DNA of 64,000 nucleotides, taken from assembly GCF_000149955.1 (NCBI RefSeq), contig NC_030991.1, positions 2,663,571 through 2,727,570 on the forward strand, written 5' to 3'. Position 1 is the stretch's first letter; each line of letters starts with the position of its first letter. The notes under the pieces were generated by a model that was not told the DNA's origin, did no database searches, and saw nothing but the letters and a program-made list of their open reading frames with translations. A program made the position numbers and the translations under genes. The DNA is from Fusarium oxysporum f. sp. lycopersici 4287 (lineage: Eukaryota; Ascomycota; Sordariomycetes; Hypocreales; Nectriaceae). Below are positions 21,811 through 32,295 of this stretch, piece by piece.

Positions 21811-23075
21811 ACCGGCGCCAAAGGCTTCCTTAAGCTTCTTGACCTTGGCTGTCGAACTCACTGGCCCTGAAAAGAAATGCAATTAGCTTCTTTTTCCCCT
21901 TCGGACAAGTTTATGCTGTGCCATAGGCGTAAATTCGTCCCAAATCTTTAGGTTCTCCTCATGTGCCTATCAAGTAACAGGAGCTATATGGGCAAAGGTA
22001 CTTTCCGTAGCCTTTCGCAGTGAAGTAAATAGTGCAAAATACCGTATACGATATTTTTTCAACTCCACACTGCACTGTATTGTTTAAGAATTTGCTGCAC
22101 TGCACTGTATACGATATTGCACTGTATTTGATCGATATCGTATTGTAATATCATATCGCACGGCGTGTAAAGACCCACATGACCTCGGTATAAAACTAAC
22201 CAATTATGTAAAGATTGAGGTTTAAGACAGCCTGCTCGACCAAAGAAGAGGATTTTCACGGCCAACATACAGCAGCACACTATTTCCAAATGATAAGAAC
22301 GCCTGAGAAGGCGTTCTCCCGGACCTCACTTGTGTTGAGCTAACGGGTATAAACAGGTAGGCAGCATTACTACTGAACTAAAGTTTCGTATTTCCTACGT
22401 ACAAGAACGAAGTAAAAGCAGCGATTATAATAAAACTCTGCAGGTTCATTTTTTTAAGTATTTTATATATCGTTAACATCGATTCTTAGGGTTGGTATAG
22501 TTCTGATATGTAACGGTATGATACAGTCAACAGGCTTGAAGCGCTGGAAATGCAGTGGATTGACTACGAACAACTAAGCTGAAGAGGAAAGAAAGGAAAC
22601 CTGTAATATTGTCTGTTACACGTGTCGAAAACCCAAGCGTTGAGTCACGCGGCAGCCCAGGTAGCAGTTACTGTGAAGCTTCACCATGAAGCCGACCGTG
22701 ACATGGTACTCGTCAAATAGGGTGGGAAGCTCGAGGCTGATGCGTACAACGAGAGGTCTCGTATTACCCGTATTGCACTGTATTTGCACTGAATGAATAT
22801 CATATTATACGATATCTGAATGTCCCTGCACTGCACTACACGGTTTTCGGTATTGCTTGCACTGCACGGTATAAAAATACCGTGCAGCCAATACGATATT
22901 GAATATGATATTGTCTTATTTACGGCCACACTATTTACATCACTGGCCTTTCGGCGATTGAGGGGATAGGTGTGTCACTGCTACCTCGCAGCTGGTCCGC
23001 CTTTTTTTGATGAATGGCGAATTCCAGTTTGTATGAAGCATATGATCAACCACTTTAGGCTCGCGGGCCGATTGT
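21811..23075 (-). pseudogene. Degraded coding remnant split by a hAT element
   Basis: On the minus strand, left of the hAT insertion, one frame reads RKATESTFAHIAPVT, two adjacent stops (TGA TAG; CGA CAG would restore them), and then AHEENLKIWDEFTPMAQHKL. Further on, after an intron-like stretch with GCTAAT and TTTTCAG, it reads SSTAKVKKLKEAFGAGQQ and a stop at about 21811. To the right of the insertion the minus strand reads toward SIAERLRK. The AHEENLKIWDEF style resembles the N-terminal region of fungal FluG-domain/tyrosine-recombinase-like proteins, but this is a weak impression. Frames and exon limits are not resolved. Confidence 0.35.
22018..22945. mobile_element. Non-autonomous hAT element (928 bp) with 8-bp TSD
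   Basis: The ends are CAGTGAAGTAAATAGTG on the left and CACTATTTACATCACTG on the right, inverted with one mismatch. They are flanked by identical 8-bp GCCTTTCG (22010-22017 and 22946-22953). CAG...CTG ends with an 8-bp duplication are the hAT hallmark. The interior has no transposase. It has dense subterminal TGCACTG and ATACGATAT motifs near both ends, likely binding sites for a transposase supplied elsewhere. Confidence 0.9.
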
Positions 23076-23640
23076 CATGGTGAGGTCAATAATGCATCAT
23101 TCTCATCCCAACTGCCCGACATTCTCGTCGACAAAGTCGCGATCAGGGGAGAAGCAGCCTCATCCTGGTGAACATTCACAGCTTTCAGCACACAGAGCTC
23201 TCTTGGTACATTTAATTCATGTTAGGAATGCTCCTCGATACGTCATCCAACATCCCTCGCCACACCATCCCACGGTTCGATTTTAATCATGACATGTGGC
23301 TGTTGCAGCTCTCGTTCGATAACAGGTGCGGCGCAGTATCATAGCTAGTTCGATGTGGTGATTACACTGACGCTGTGACTGTTAATTGACGTGATTGAAT
23401 GGCTGCCGTAAAACTTGATTTGTATGCGGCATGTGCCCGTAGAAGTAGTCAAAGATGTGGTGCTGGCCGAGATTTCGACAAAAGTATCAATTCATTCCAT
23501 TCTTAGCCAACTTACACAGCGGCAATCAAAACAATACAAGGATACCCCCAGATCCTCTATTATCTGAAAGGTACGCTTTTTTATCTTGAAGGAGTTGAAG
23601 AGACGAAGACCACCGACAACAAAAAATAACAAACGTCACC

Positions 23641-24387
23641 ATGTCCGAGACAAAGGATCTGTCCTCTCAGGTTCAGGACACAACAAAAGACACAGCTTCC
23701 AAAGAGCAGGAATCTCCTGGTGCGTTCACAGTCCTCTAACCAAACTTAGTGCTTATCGTCCCCATTGCAGTCAACCTTGAGTCAATCCCCAGGAGCGGAG
23801 CTGGCGTCGTAAATGATGCTGGAGATGTCCTAGATGACGCCGGCAACATTGTCGGCAAGATCGCCGACACCGATAACCTCAAGAACCTCGTAGGCAACAC
23901 CGTCAACACCGCCAGCGATGTTGTTAGCTCTTCAGGCGATGTCCTAGGCAAGACCCTGCCTATTGGACAAGGAAAGCCTGAGGAGGAGGACGACTCCCAC
24001 GACGAGGCAAAGAGCGAATATACAACCCAGTCCAGAGACAAGAAGTCCGGCGGCCTGGGAGACACCGCCAGTACTGTCACAGGAGCTGTCGGTGACACAG
24101 CTGAAGGTGCCACGGAAGCTGTTGGCGATACAGCTAAAAACGTGGGCGAGACAGGCAAGTCAGACGCTACTTCTCAAGCCACCGACAAAAAGACACCCAC
24201 AGAAACTCCTAAGGCACCTGGGGTCAAGTACGTGACACCTGATGACAAGTCTGAGGACCAGGACCAGAAGGATATCAGCCTCGAGGACCGCGACGTTCCC
24301 GCCGATGGCGAGGATAAGCTCAAGGAGGTTGCTCCAGAGGAGGCTAAGGAATGTTGTTTATATTGCGCAGTAGTGCTGGGTGAATAG
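23641..24387 (+). CDS. LEA-like / DUF3659-type protein, possibly truncated
   Basis: Exon 1 23641-23719 and exon 2 23771-24387, joined over a 51-bp intron (GTGCGT...TTGCAG), give 231 residues. The N-terminus MSETKDLSSQVQDTTKD is followed by two patterns. Residues about 35-80 show glycine/aspartate repeats (VVNDAGDVLDDAGNIVGKIAD, as two parts) of the DUF3659 type. Residues about 120-160 show LEA-like amphipathic repeats (GAVGDTAEGATEAVGDTAKNVGE, as two parts). The rest is acidic and lysine-rich. It is hydrophilic with no signal peptide. LEA-like proteins are linked to desiccation and stress tolerance by family knowledge. The last dozen residues (ECCLYCAVVLGE) do not fit the rest, and a LINE begins about 130 bp later. 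The natural C-terminus may therefore have been lost. Confidence 0.7.
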
Positions 24388-24519
24388 ATTTTTTTTTTTT
24401 TATGAAACTTAGTTGTTCATTATTAAGATGAGAGTTCTTCTCAGGTTTATATCTCTAAATGATTTCATCTAGGACTTTAAACTTTAAATCTAGGACTTTC
24501 AGACTGTTAGTCTGAATCC

Positions 24520-25371
24520 TGAAGGGAAGGGGGATCCCCGGATTTTCCAACAGCCCCTGGACTGGGAGCTACAGCAGTAGAAACGAACAAGGAATGGTTC
24601 ACCTATGTGATCTCAGACGTTCCTACAAGGCTGACCGACTTTTACGGAAATGAGGTGAATAGTGACAGCGTCGTTAGCGACGAGATAGAAATCCAGACTG
24701 GGCTCAAGCCCATTGATGTACGTACCGGAAGACAATTCTCGGATAACCCCTTGACCAAGGCCCTGCTTGTGTCTTTCCTGAAGCCCACAAAGAGATTCTG
24801 GTCGCTCTTTGGCAGCAGCGCAGCCAGACTCGTCGACAAAACCGACCGACCCAGACAGTGTGAGACGTGCTGGGGCTACCACTTTGCCCGCAACTGTCAC
24901 AGACAGCCAGTTTGCCGACGCTGTGGTGAGGCTGGCCATCTTGTAGACGATTGCATCGCACGAGAACAGTGCATCAACTGCTTAGGCCCCCACCAGGCCA
25001 ACTTCCGTAGGTGCCCAGCTCGGCCAAAGACAGTGCACGGCGTGCTCCGCCGACTCACTAAAGAGCAACGAAAGCATGTTCGGACCGTAGGCGCGGAGAC
25101 ATACCGACAACGACACCCAGAACCACAGTCGGGATCGCATCAGGAAGCCCAGCAGGGCATGGCTGAGCGACAAAACGAGGATGTTACACCACAAGAACGA
25201 CCGAACACTCGTGCTCCCAGCCCAGCTGTATCAGGAGCACCTTCGTGCATCATGGTGGCCACGACCCCTCATGCTGGCTATGAAGCAGAGGAAGAACCCG
25301 AACAGCCCAGACCAGGCTCACCGCGAAAGCGCCGAATAGTTCTCATTAATCGCTCGCATGGCCAGGAATAG
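24520..25371 (+). pseudogene. LINE ORF1 (Gag-like) C-terminal part
   Basis: An open frame from about 24520 with no proper start reads NKEWFTYVISDVPTRLTDFYG onward. The protein has three tandem CCHC knuckles (CETCWGYHFARNC, CRRCGEAGHLVDDC, CINCLGPHQANFRRC), typical of Tad-clade ORF1 proteins that bind the element RNA. A basic, proline-rich tail follows. It ends with TAG at 25369-25371, 14 bp inside ORF2 (ATG at 25358), an arrangement compatible with coupled re-initiation. The N-terminal half is missing. Confidence 0.8.
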
Positions 25372-28300
25372 ATATTCTCAAACACGAAAGAACGACAGGA
25401 AGCCGTTCAGGATCTTCCAGGCCAACGTCGGCAAGATCCCTCCGGCCCACGACTGCGCCCTGGCGCTGGCCGACTCGGAACAATATGACGTTGTGCTCTT
25501 GCAAGAGCCGTGGACGGCTCACACAGAGACCCGCACTTTAACTAAGACTCACCCTGCATACGACACATTTACGCCGGTCGACATGTGGAACAGCAATGAT
25601 ACTCGGCCTAGAGTCATGACATATGTCCGGCGAGACCCCAGACTTCTGGCTGACCAGATTCGACCCTTCCAGACTCGCGATATCCTTTGGCTCACGATCA
25701 ACGGCATGACTGTAGTCAACGTCTATCGCCAGAACGACGAGAAAGACGCCCTGAACACGCTGCTTCGGTAGTCGGTCCCGGAACGCTGCTTTGTTGCTGG
25801 CGATTTCAATGCTAGACATCGTAGCTGGCAGACAGGCCAAGCTACGAATCGGGGCCAAGAGATAGCAGGATGGGCATCGGAGAATGACCTCGACCTTCTC
25901 AACACCCTATATATCCCGACAAACCCATACGGCAACACAATCGATCTTGCGTTTACGAACCTGCCACTTGCTGAAGCTACCGTCGAGGACCATCTCGCCA
26001 CTAGCTCTGACCACTTCACCCTCAGCTTGACCTTCCCTGACCTCAGGCCGGCCCCGATACAGCTGGGCAAGATTCGAGTGACGACGGAAGATGAGCTCAA
26101 ACGATTTGTCGAGATCGTAGAGCTCGGAGCCACAGAAATCCCCCTGAGAGATTCGACCCCTGCGGAGCTGGACGAGCTTGCGTCTTCACTTGTAACTCTA
26201 TTGACATCAGCAGCGAAGGCAGCTGGCCGGCCCGCGCGGAAAGGCGGACGCCCAGCTCCCTGGTGGACAGAGGAGTGCGCCGACGCCGCGGCTGCTTTTC
26301 GAGCCATCAGAAGAAGCTACCCATGCGGCTTCAACCAGGACGTTCAGATCGCCAAAAGAGGCTTTCATCGTGTGCTCCGTCGGGCCAAGAGGCGCTATTG
26401 GCGTAACCTCATCGATGGCTTCTCCAGCAGTAGCGACGTTTTCAAAGCTGTCCGGTGGCTAAAGTCCCCAGAAGCTTTCCAGCCGCCACCTCTACAGGTC
26501 GATAACGTCGTGTATGAAACCCAGATGGGTAAAGCCAACGCACTCCGACAGGCCACGCTTGAACGAAGAACTGTGGAGGACGACATCGCAAACGCATGGA
26601 CGCCAGTATTCCCACCTAGATCGATCCCATTTTCTCCCGGAATCTCTCTGGAGGAGGCGCAATATGCGACTTGTCACACAGGCAATACATCCCCAGGGTC
26701 AGACAACATCACAGTCAAACTTCTTGAAGCAGTATGGCATGCCATCGGTACACACGTCCGTCGTCTCTTCGAAAGATGCCTTACCATAGGCCATCAGCCA
26801 AAACCATTCAAGGAGGCGGAGGTGGTCATGATCACGAAACCGGGACGGAGAGACCTTACCGAACCACGAGCATGGCGACCCATCTCACTGCTCTCCTGTC
26901 TTGGTAAAGGACTAGAACGACTGATCGCGCGCCGCCTAGCCTGGGCAGCCGTTCACTACAGCGTCCTTCATCCGCAGCAAGCTGGGGCGCTCCCCAAGAG
27001 GTCGGCAACAGACTTGGTAACTGCTCTGGTCCATGATATTGAAGAAGCGTTCGCACGCAAGAAGGTGGCGACTATAGTCACAATGGACGTCCAAGGTGCT
27101 TTCGACACCGTCATGCGCAACAGGCTCATCCTGCGTCTTCGTGAGCAAGGCTGGCCTAATCATCTGGCTCGCTGGGCCGGCTCCTTCATGGGCGGCCGGT
27201 CGGCGCGTGTCAGGTACCAAGACACAGTCACGCTCTCTTCTCCCCTTCAGTGCGGCCTCCCTCAGGGGTCGCCGGTATCGCCAATCCTCTTTCTGCTCTA
27301 CACTGAGCCAATCTATCGATTAGGGAACCCTCAGGGTCGCTTCGGCTATGCAGACGACACGGCCATCCTGTCCATAGGCGACACAGTAGACGAGACTTCT
27401 GCCATGGCATCTAGATCTATCGCCGAGATGGTGCGATGGGGCGCGGAGAATGGCGTGTCCTTCGACACGAAGAAGACCGAAGTCATGCATTTCTCCCGCA
27501 GCAAACTCAGGACTGCGCCGGCAGTACGCCACGGCGATGTCGAGAAATACCCTGAACCAGCTCTACGCTGGCTTGGTATCTGGTTGGATAGCAGACTATC
27601 TTTTCGACTTCATGTCGAAAAGTGGGCGGCGAAAGCAAAGGCAGTGGCTTATCATCTGCGGGGGCTCACCAACACGGTACACGGCCCTCTACCGAGCGCC
27701 GTGCGAGGCGCCGTCAGAGCATGTGCCGAGCCAGTGCTGCTCCACGGCTCCGAGGCGTGGTACCCGGGCAAGACCAGGCCGCGGTGGACCCATCCTACGA
27801 AAGATCTACCATCGAGTAACCAGCATCTCGTGCAAATAATGACAAAAGCCATGAAACAGGCTATGAAGGCCATTCTTCCCGTCTGGAAGACGACACCCAT
27901 CACCGTCCTCCACAGAGAAAGCGGGATACCACCAGTCGATCAATTGCTTGACGCGAGGCGACTTAGGTTCTCTGCACGACTCAAATCGCTGGATGAGGCT
28001 CATCCTCTGGCGATCCGAACGCGCCCGCCCCGACAGCCTACTTACCACGACCTCATCAAACGAAGATATCAAATACAGGCAGAGAACAGCTTCAGGACGC
28101 GCCTTCGACGTGCAAACGAACTCTTTGCACCCTGCACGCGGCCGAAACTCGTCTACCGATGCTTCCATCAAGAACAGATGCCTCCACTGCAGACAGCGTC
28201 TAAAGAGAAATCGGCTGACGCCTTTTCCCGCTGGGTCGAGTCTCTCGACCCGCTCACCTTGGTCGTATACTCGGATGGCTCTCTTTCCTCAGAAGGGGCT

Positions 28301-29101
28301 GCCAGCTATGGCTTCACCATCCATGAAAACAATATCCCCATCTTTGACGGATCAGGTCGCCTCGGACCTGCTGAGGTTTTCGATGCTGAAGCTACCGGGG
28401 CTTTAGAGGGCCTGAAGGCTGCTCTAACCCTGCGAGAATTAGCAACACAGAATATATTCATCTGCCTAGATAACCTGGCAGCCGCCACGTGTCTACGAGG
28501 CACTCCTTCTGAATCCTCTCAAAACGTCTTTCTCGAGTTCCAAGCTCTGACGACATCGCATGGAGCCATCCAAGTTCGCTGGGTGCCAGGGCACTCCAAC
28601 ATCCCTGGCAACGAACAGGCCGACAAGCTGGCAAAGGCAGCATCATCGCTCCCCGAGCCCGAAGGCGCTCAGCCGACGCTGGCTTATCTACGAAGAATCG
28701 CAAGACAGAAACCGAAAGAAGCATTCGAGGCGTGGTGGTCCACCTCCGCTCCTGAGCAGTACAGGAGACTCAATCTCAAGGCGACTACAGGCTGTCCGCC
28801 GGAGCTGTTGCTCCCGCGTGCAGCGTTGCACCATCTGCTGGCAGCGAGGTCTCTCCACGGGGACTTCGCCGCATACCACGAAAGATTTGACCACGTCGAT
28901 GCACGTCTGGTCTGCTCATGTGGCCGACGCAAAGCACCGGATCACATCTTCTACTGCAGAAATGTACCGCCGCGTCATCGGATGAGGCTGGCACCCTCAC
29001 CGAATGCAGCAGTCAATCTAGCAATAGGAAAAGACTTCACCAAGTTCATCGACCTGTCCAAAGACAGCGCGTTCTTTGGAAAGACATGCCCTCGTCATTA
29101 G
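25358..29101 (+). pseudogene. LINE ORF2: endonuclease, reverse transcriptase, RNase H (one stop)
   Basis: A 1248-codon frame with a single TAG at 25769-25771 (CAG to TAG would explain it). The N-terminal APE-type endonuclease shows FQANVGKIP, VVLLQEPW, VNVYRQ, VAGDFNARH and SDHFTL. The reverse transcriptase shows WRPISLLSCLGKGLERL, QQAGALP, TMDVQGAFDTV, GLPQGSPVSPILF and the catalytic FGYADDTAI. A C-terminal RNase H begins VVYSDGSLSSEGAASYG and includes WVPGHSNIPGNEQADKLAK. It ends with a cysteine/histidine motif (CSCGRRKAPDHIFYC). The part after the stop (from 26027) is fully open for 1024 residues, so this copy decayed recently or only lightly. The domain order is that of Tad1-like elements. 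Confidence 0.9.
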
Positions 29102-29569
29102 GCGACGACGACCAGAGAAGCACTTGCGACTCTCTCTCCCTCTCTTTTCACATCTCTTTTGTACACATTTTCTTCCTTACTTTGTCTTTCTCTCACTTGT
29201 TCTCGACCAGATGTAAGGCGCTGACACGCCCTCCATCCGGCCGCGATTACTCGGAGTACTCGGAGGCAGCCCCGCGGCAACCGTGTCCAGAGGCTCACGA
29301 TCGCCTGGAAACAGGCTTACCTTGCGGCTTTCATCCATCAGCCGCGCTTGGCCATCCCGCTGACGGGTAGCAAGCTTGATAAGATGCGCCATTTTGTGCC
29401 GTTGATATGCTGGATAGAGCGCAGTTTGATGACACGTTTGCTGAAATTGGATTTAGAGAAGGAAACTAATTTCGCGTTGCGAATGACCAATTCTTTATAG
29501 CCAGTAGCATGTCTGTAATTAGCGTGTAGACAGACTCTGATACCCCTAGCCCAGCACGTCCTGTGCCCC

Positions 29570-29640
29570 AATAGGGGACTTTCGGGGCCTACGGCCCCCC
29601 GGACGAAAAATATACATAACATAACATAACATAACATAAG
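29570..29640 (+). repeat. Hairpins plus (ATAAC)n tail, probable LINE 3' terminus
   Basis: CCCCAATAGGGG and GGGGCCTACGGCCCC form two short perfect hairpins. They are followed at 29614-29640 by about five copies of ATAAC/CATAA. Structured 3' ends with short tandem tails are common for LINEs and may mark the end of the LINE above or of another copy. Confidence 0.45.
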
Positions 29641-30102
29641 CATCAACGAAGGGAAAAGGGACCAGCTAGACTTTAAAGAATTGGCCCACTCAAGTATATC
29701 AACATTGAACTGGATCCGTTTCTGGTTTTGGCCCAATAGCAATCCAAAGCCTTCTACGCTTTTTTCAAGGTTTTGTGGCTGATATCTGATCTTTTGGTCA
29801 AACGCAAGTGAATCGATGTACTGTAACCAAGAACCCAATACTTTAGCCATGTGATATGATAATAGCCTGTTGGCCGAATGACTTCAAGTGCCGAAACATG
29901 TGGTGTTCTGGAACTTCCCACGCCCCGTTCATCGCATGTCCTGTCCGCAACATCCAGTTGTTGCGTAATACACCCACTAACTAAACCTGTGGCTTGAACT
30001 CTGGAAATTCTGAACAGCAGTTTGAGTTCGCACTTCAAGGCAGTCTAAGAGAACCTGCAGCCTCTAAGGCTATTCTTGTAGTTGTTAACACAGCGGGCAA
30101 AC
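29641..30102. other. Intergenic, no gene seen
   Basis: Unremarkable sequence between the LINE tail and the next pogo-like element. Confidence 0.4.
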
Positions 30103-30104
30103 TA

Positions 30105-32293
30105 CCATGCAGTACCCACCTGCCGGTCAGCGAAAAAAAAACAATTCCCCATACAAAATGTCAAACTTCACTTGCACAGTGCTTGGCCAAAATTGAAGTT
30201 ATTTACATGAAACAGATTGTGTCTTACTGAGAGTTTCATGCTGTTTCATATTGGCATATTCATTTGTATTTTACACAAGCAGTTTGGTCGCATGGCACTA
30301 AGGTAAAATTTCTCAAATGTCTCCTTCATCACCCAGCCTCCCCGAAATTTCTTCAAATTTTTATCTATAGCAGCTTCCTTTAATCGCCTTGAAATTGCCT
30401 CAACAGTCCTATACAGAGAATGATGTCATTGAAGCTATACTGGATGTTACAGATAATCTCCTCTCGCAGCACCAGGCCGCCCAGAAGCATGGAATGCCCC
30501 AAACCACTCTGTCTGACCGATTAAGAGGCCTACCGTCAAAGCCCGAGGTCACCCAACCTGCCTAGCTGTTATACAAATCCCAAGAGGCTAGATTAGTTAC
30601 ATGGATACTTCGACAAGAGGCCTTGGGCTATGCTCCTTCCCACAGTCAAGTTCGCGCCACCGTAGCTGCCCTGTTGAGATAGCAGGGCCGGGAAAGGCCT
30701 ATCGGTGTACACTGGCTAGCCAGGTTTATTAAACGCCATCCAGAGATCGATACGAAGGTAGGAAAACGCCAGGAAGCTGCAAGGTTCAATTCTTTTACCC
30801 CAATGGCCGTCAATTGGTACTTTAATATCCGGGAGAGCGAATATGGCTGGATCAAGCCTGAGAACACGGTTAAGGTTGACGAGGGCGGTACCATGGCTGG
30901 TTTTGGTAGGTATTGGTCACTCTTGCTACAAACCTCACTAATCCACTAAAAACCTAGGCTTGCATTGCTTGGTTATTGGCAGTAGCGATCCCAGGAGGAA
31001 GGCCTTCCTCAAGGGCTCGCAGTGCCGCACTTGGACTACCTTTATCGAAGCCGTCACCGCAGATGGCCGTCTTCTGAAGCCTGGGATTATCTTTAAAGGC
31101 AAAGAGCTTCAGCAGCAGTGGTTTATAGACGAGTTCAGAAAAGTCGCCGACTGGTATTATATCACGTCCGACAACGGCTGGACGGACAACCATATTGCAG
31201 TCGAGTGGCTCAAGGAGGTCTGTCTGCCTCAAACGCAACCAGCAGATGAGTCTGATGCAAGGCTCATCATATTAGATGGCCATGGAAGCCATGTATCTGT
31301 GGGTGCCTACCTGTTCTAGATCGGAAATATCGCTGACGGCGCTGACCCTAAATCCAGGATGAGTGGATGGCTACGTGTTTTTTGAACAACGTATATTGCT
31401 GTTACTTGCCTGCACACTGCTCTCATGGCCTGCAGCCACTGGACAATGGTGTCTTTAATGCCTCCTATGCTGCCTATCGAAAAGAGCTGCAGAAACTCAC
31501 CAGCCTGACCGATTCTGCGCCGGTGGACAAGGTCAATTTCATCAAGGCCTATGCCAGAGCCAGAGCAGTAGGTATGACGAAGAAAAACATCCTCTCAGGC
31601 TGGAGAGTGACGGGAAACTGGCCGATTTCACGACGGAAAGCGCTCCTGCATCCTGAGATTCAGTCGGACAAGAAAGAAACGACGCCTGGGTCACACGGCC
31701 ACAGAGACGGGCAAGTCGACTCTGATCATACGCCAACGACCAGCCGCCACATCCGAGATATGGGGAAGAACAAGAGCCCATCAACAAGAAGGCGCTATTC
31801 TGTGATATCGAGAGGGTTTGAAGCTCAAGAGTCAAAGATCGCCTCTCTCGACACTAGAATAGCTAGTCTGGAGGAGGAAGTTGGCCGGTTGAGCAGAGGC
31901 AAGAAGAGGAAGGCGATACCGAATCCTAACAAAAGGTTCATGACATTGGCCGAAGCTCTAGTGGCTGGTGACGCTATTTCTGAGCCAAACGAAGCAATTG
32001 AAAGGGCAGATGCTGTTGAGGATGTGATCAAGGTAGGAGGGATGGAAGAAGATGAGAGGTCAAATTCGGAGGAGGAAGAATTAACTGTGGTACGCACGCG
32101 GGCAGGGCGTGAAGTTAGAAAACCGCGAGAATACTAAAATCCACTTAATTCTAAAACGAAATACGAATATTATTTCACTCTTATTATTTTTGGTGGATTT
32201 CCTAAATCTGGTTGAAAAATTGCATTTTGTATGGGGAAATATTTCTTTTTCTTACCGGTTGGTGGGTATTACCGGTAGGTGGGTACTGCATGG
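30105..32293 (+). mobile_element. Pogo-like element 4, dead sister of the 11946 element
   Basis: TA flanks at 30103-30104 and 32294-32295. The ends read CCATGCAGTACCCACC and its complement. The right end carries boxes CCCACCTACCGG and CCCACCAACCGG at 17-bp period. The left end has lost the second box in a short deletion, so this copy has one complete and one defective terminus. The length (2189 bp) and coding layout match the intact element. Confidence 0.85.
30395..32137 (+). pseudogene. Pogo-like transposase, start lost and two nonsense codons
   Basis: Exons 30395-30905, 30958-31298 and 31358-32137 have the same first two exon lengths (511 and 341 nt) as the intact sister. The start codon position is TTG instead of ATG. 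TAG occurs at 30563-30565 and 30680-30682, both explicable as CAG to TAG. The catalytic motifs survive: VKVDEGG, LIILDGHGSH, LQPLDNG. The C-terminus again has a basic GKKRKAIPNPNKR segment. Exon colinearity with no indels in the DNA-binding and catalytic parts shows point-mutation death rather than erosion. Confidence 0.88.
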
Positions 32294-32295
32294 TA

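Larger units (their letters stand above)
24515..29101 (+). mobile_element. Tad1-like LINE, 5'-truncated
   Basis: Contains the C-terminal part of ORF1 and a full-length ORF2 in the same orientation. The ORF1 frame is open only from about 24520 and starts in mid-protein, so the 5' end is truncated, the usual outcome of target-primed reverse transcription. The 3' end is not fixed. It may extend to the hairpins and pentamer tail at 29570-29640. Confidence 0.85.

Noticed and set aside
22059..22929. Two minus-strand frames inside the hAT MITE
   Set aside because: They run through subterminal repeats and have no transposase similarity.
23736..24158. Minus-strand 140-residue Ser/Pro-rich frame
   Set aside because: Antisense of the LEA-like repeat coding sequence; its repetitiveness mirrors the plus-strand codons.
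25723..29000. Many long frames on both strands across the LINE
   Set aside because: GC-rich coding shadows of ORF2.
29338..30038. Minus-strand frames of 170 and 94 residues
   Set aside because: They cross the hairpin and pentamer tail and show no domain.
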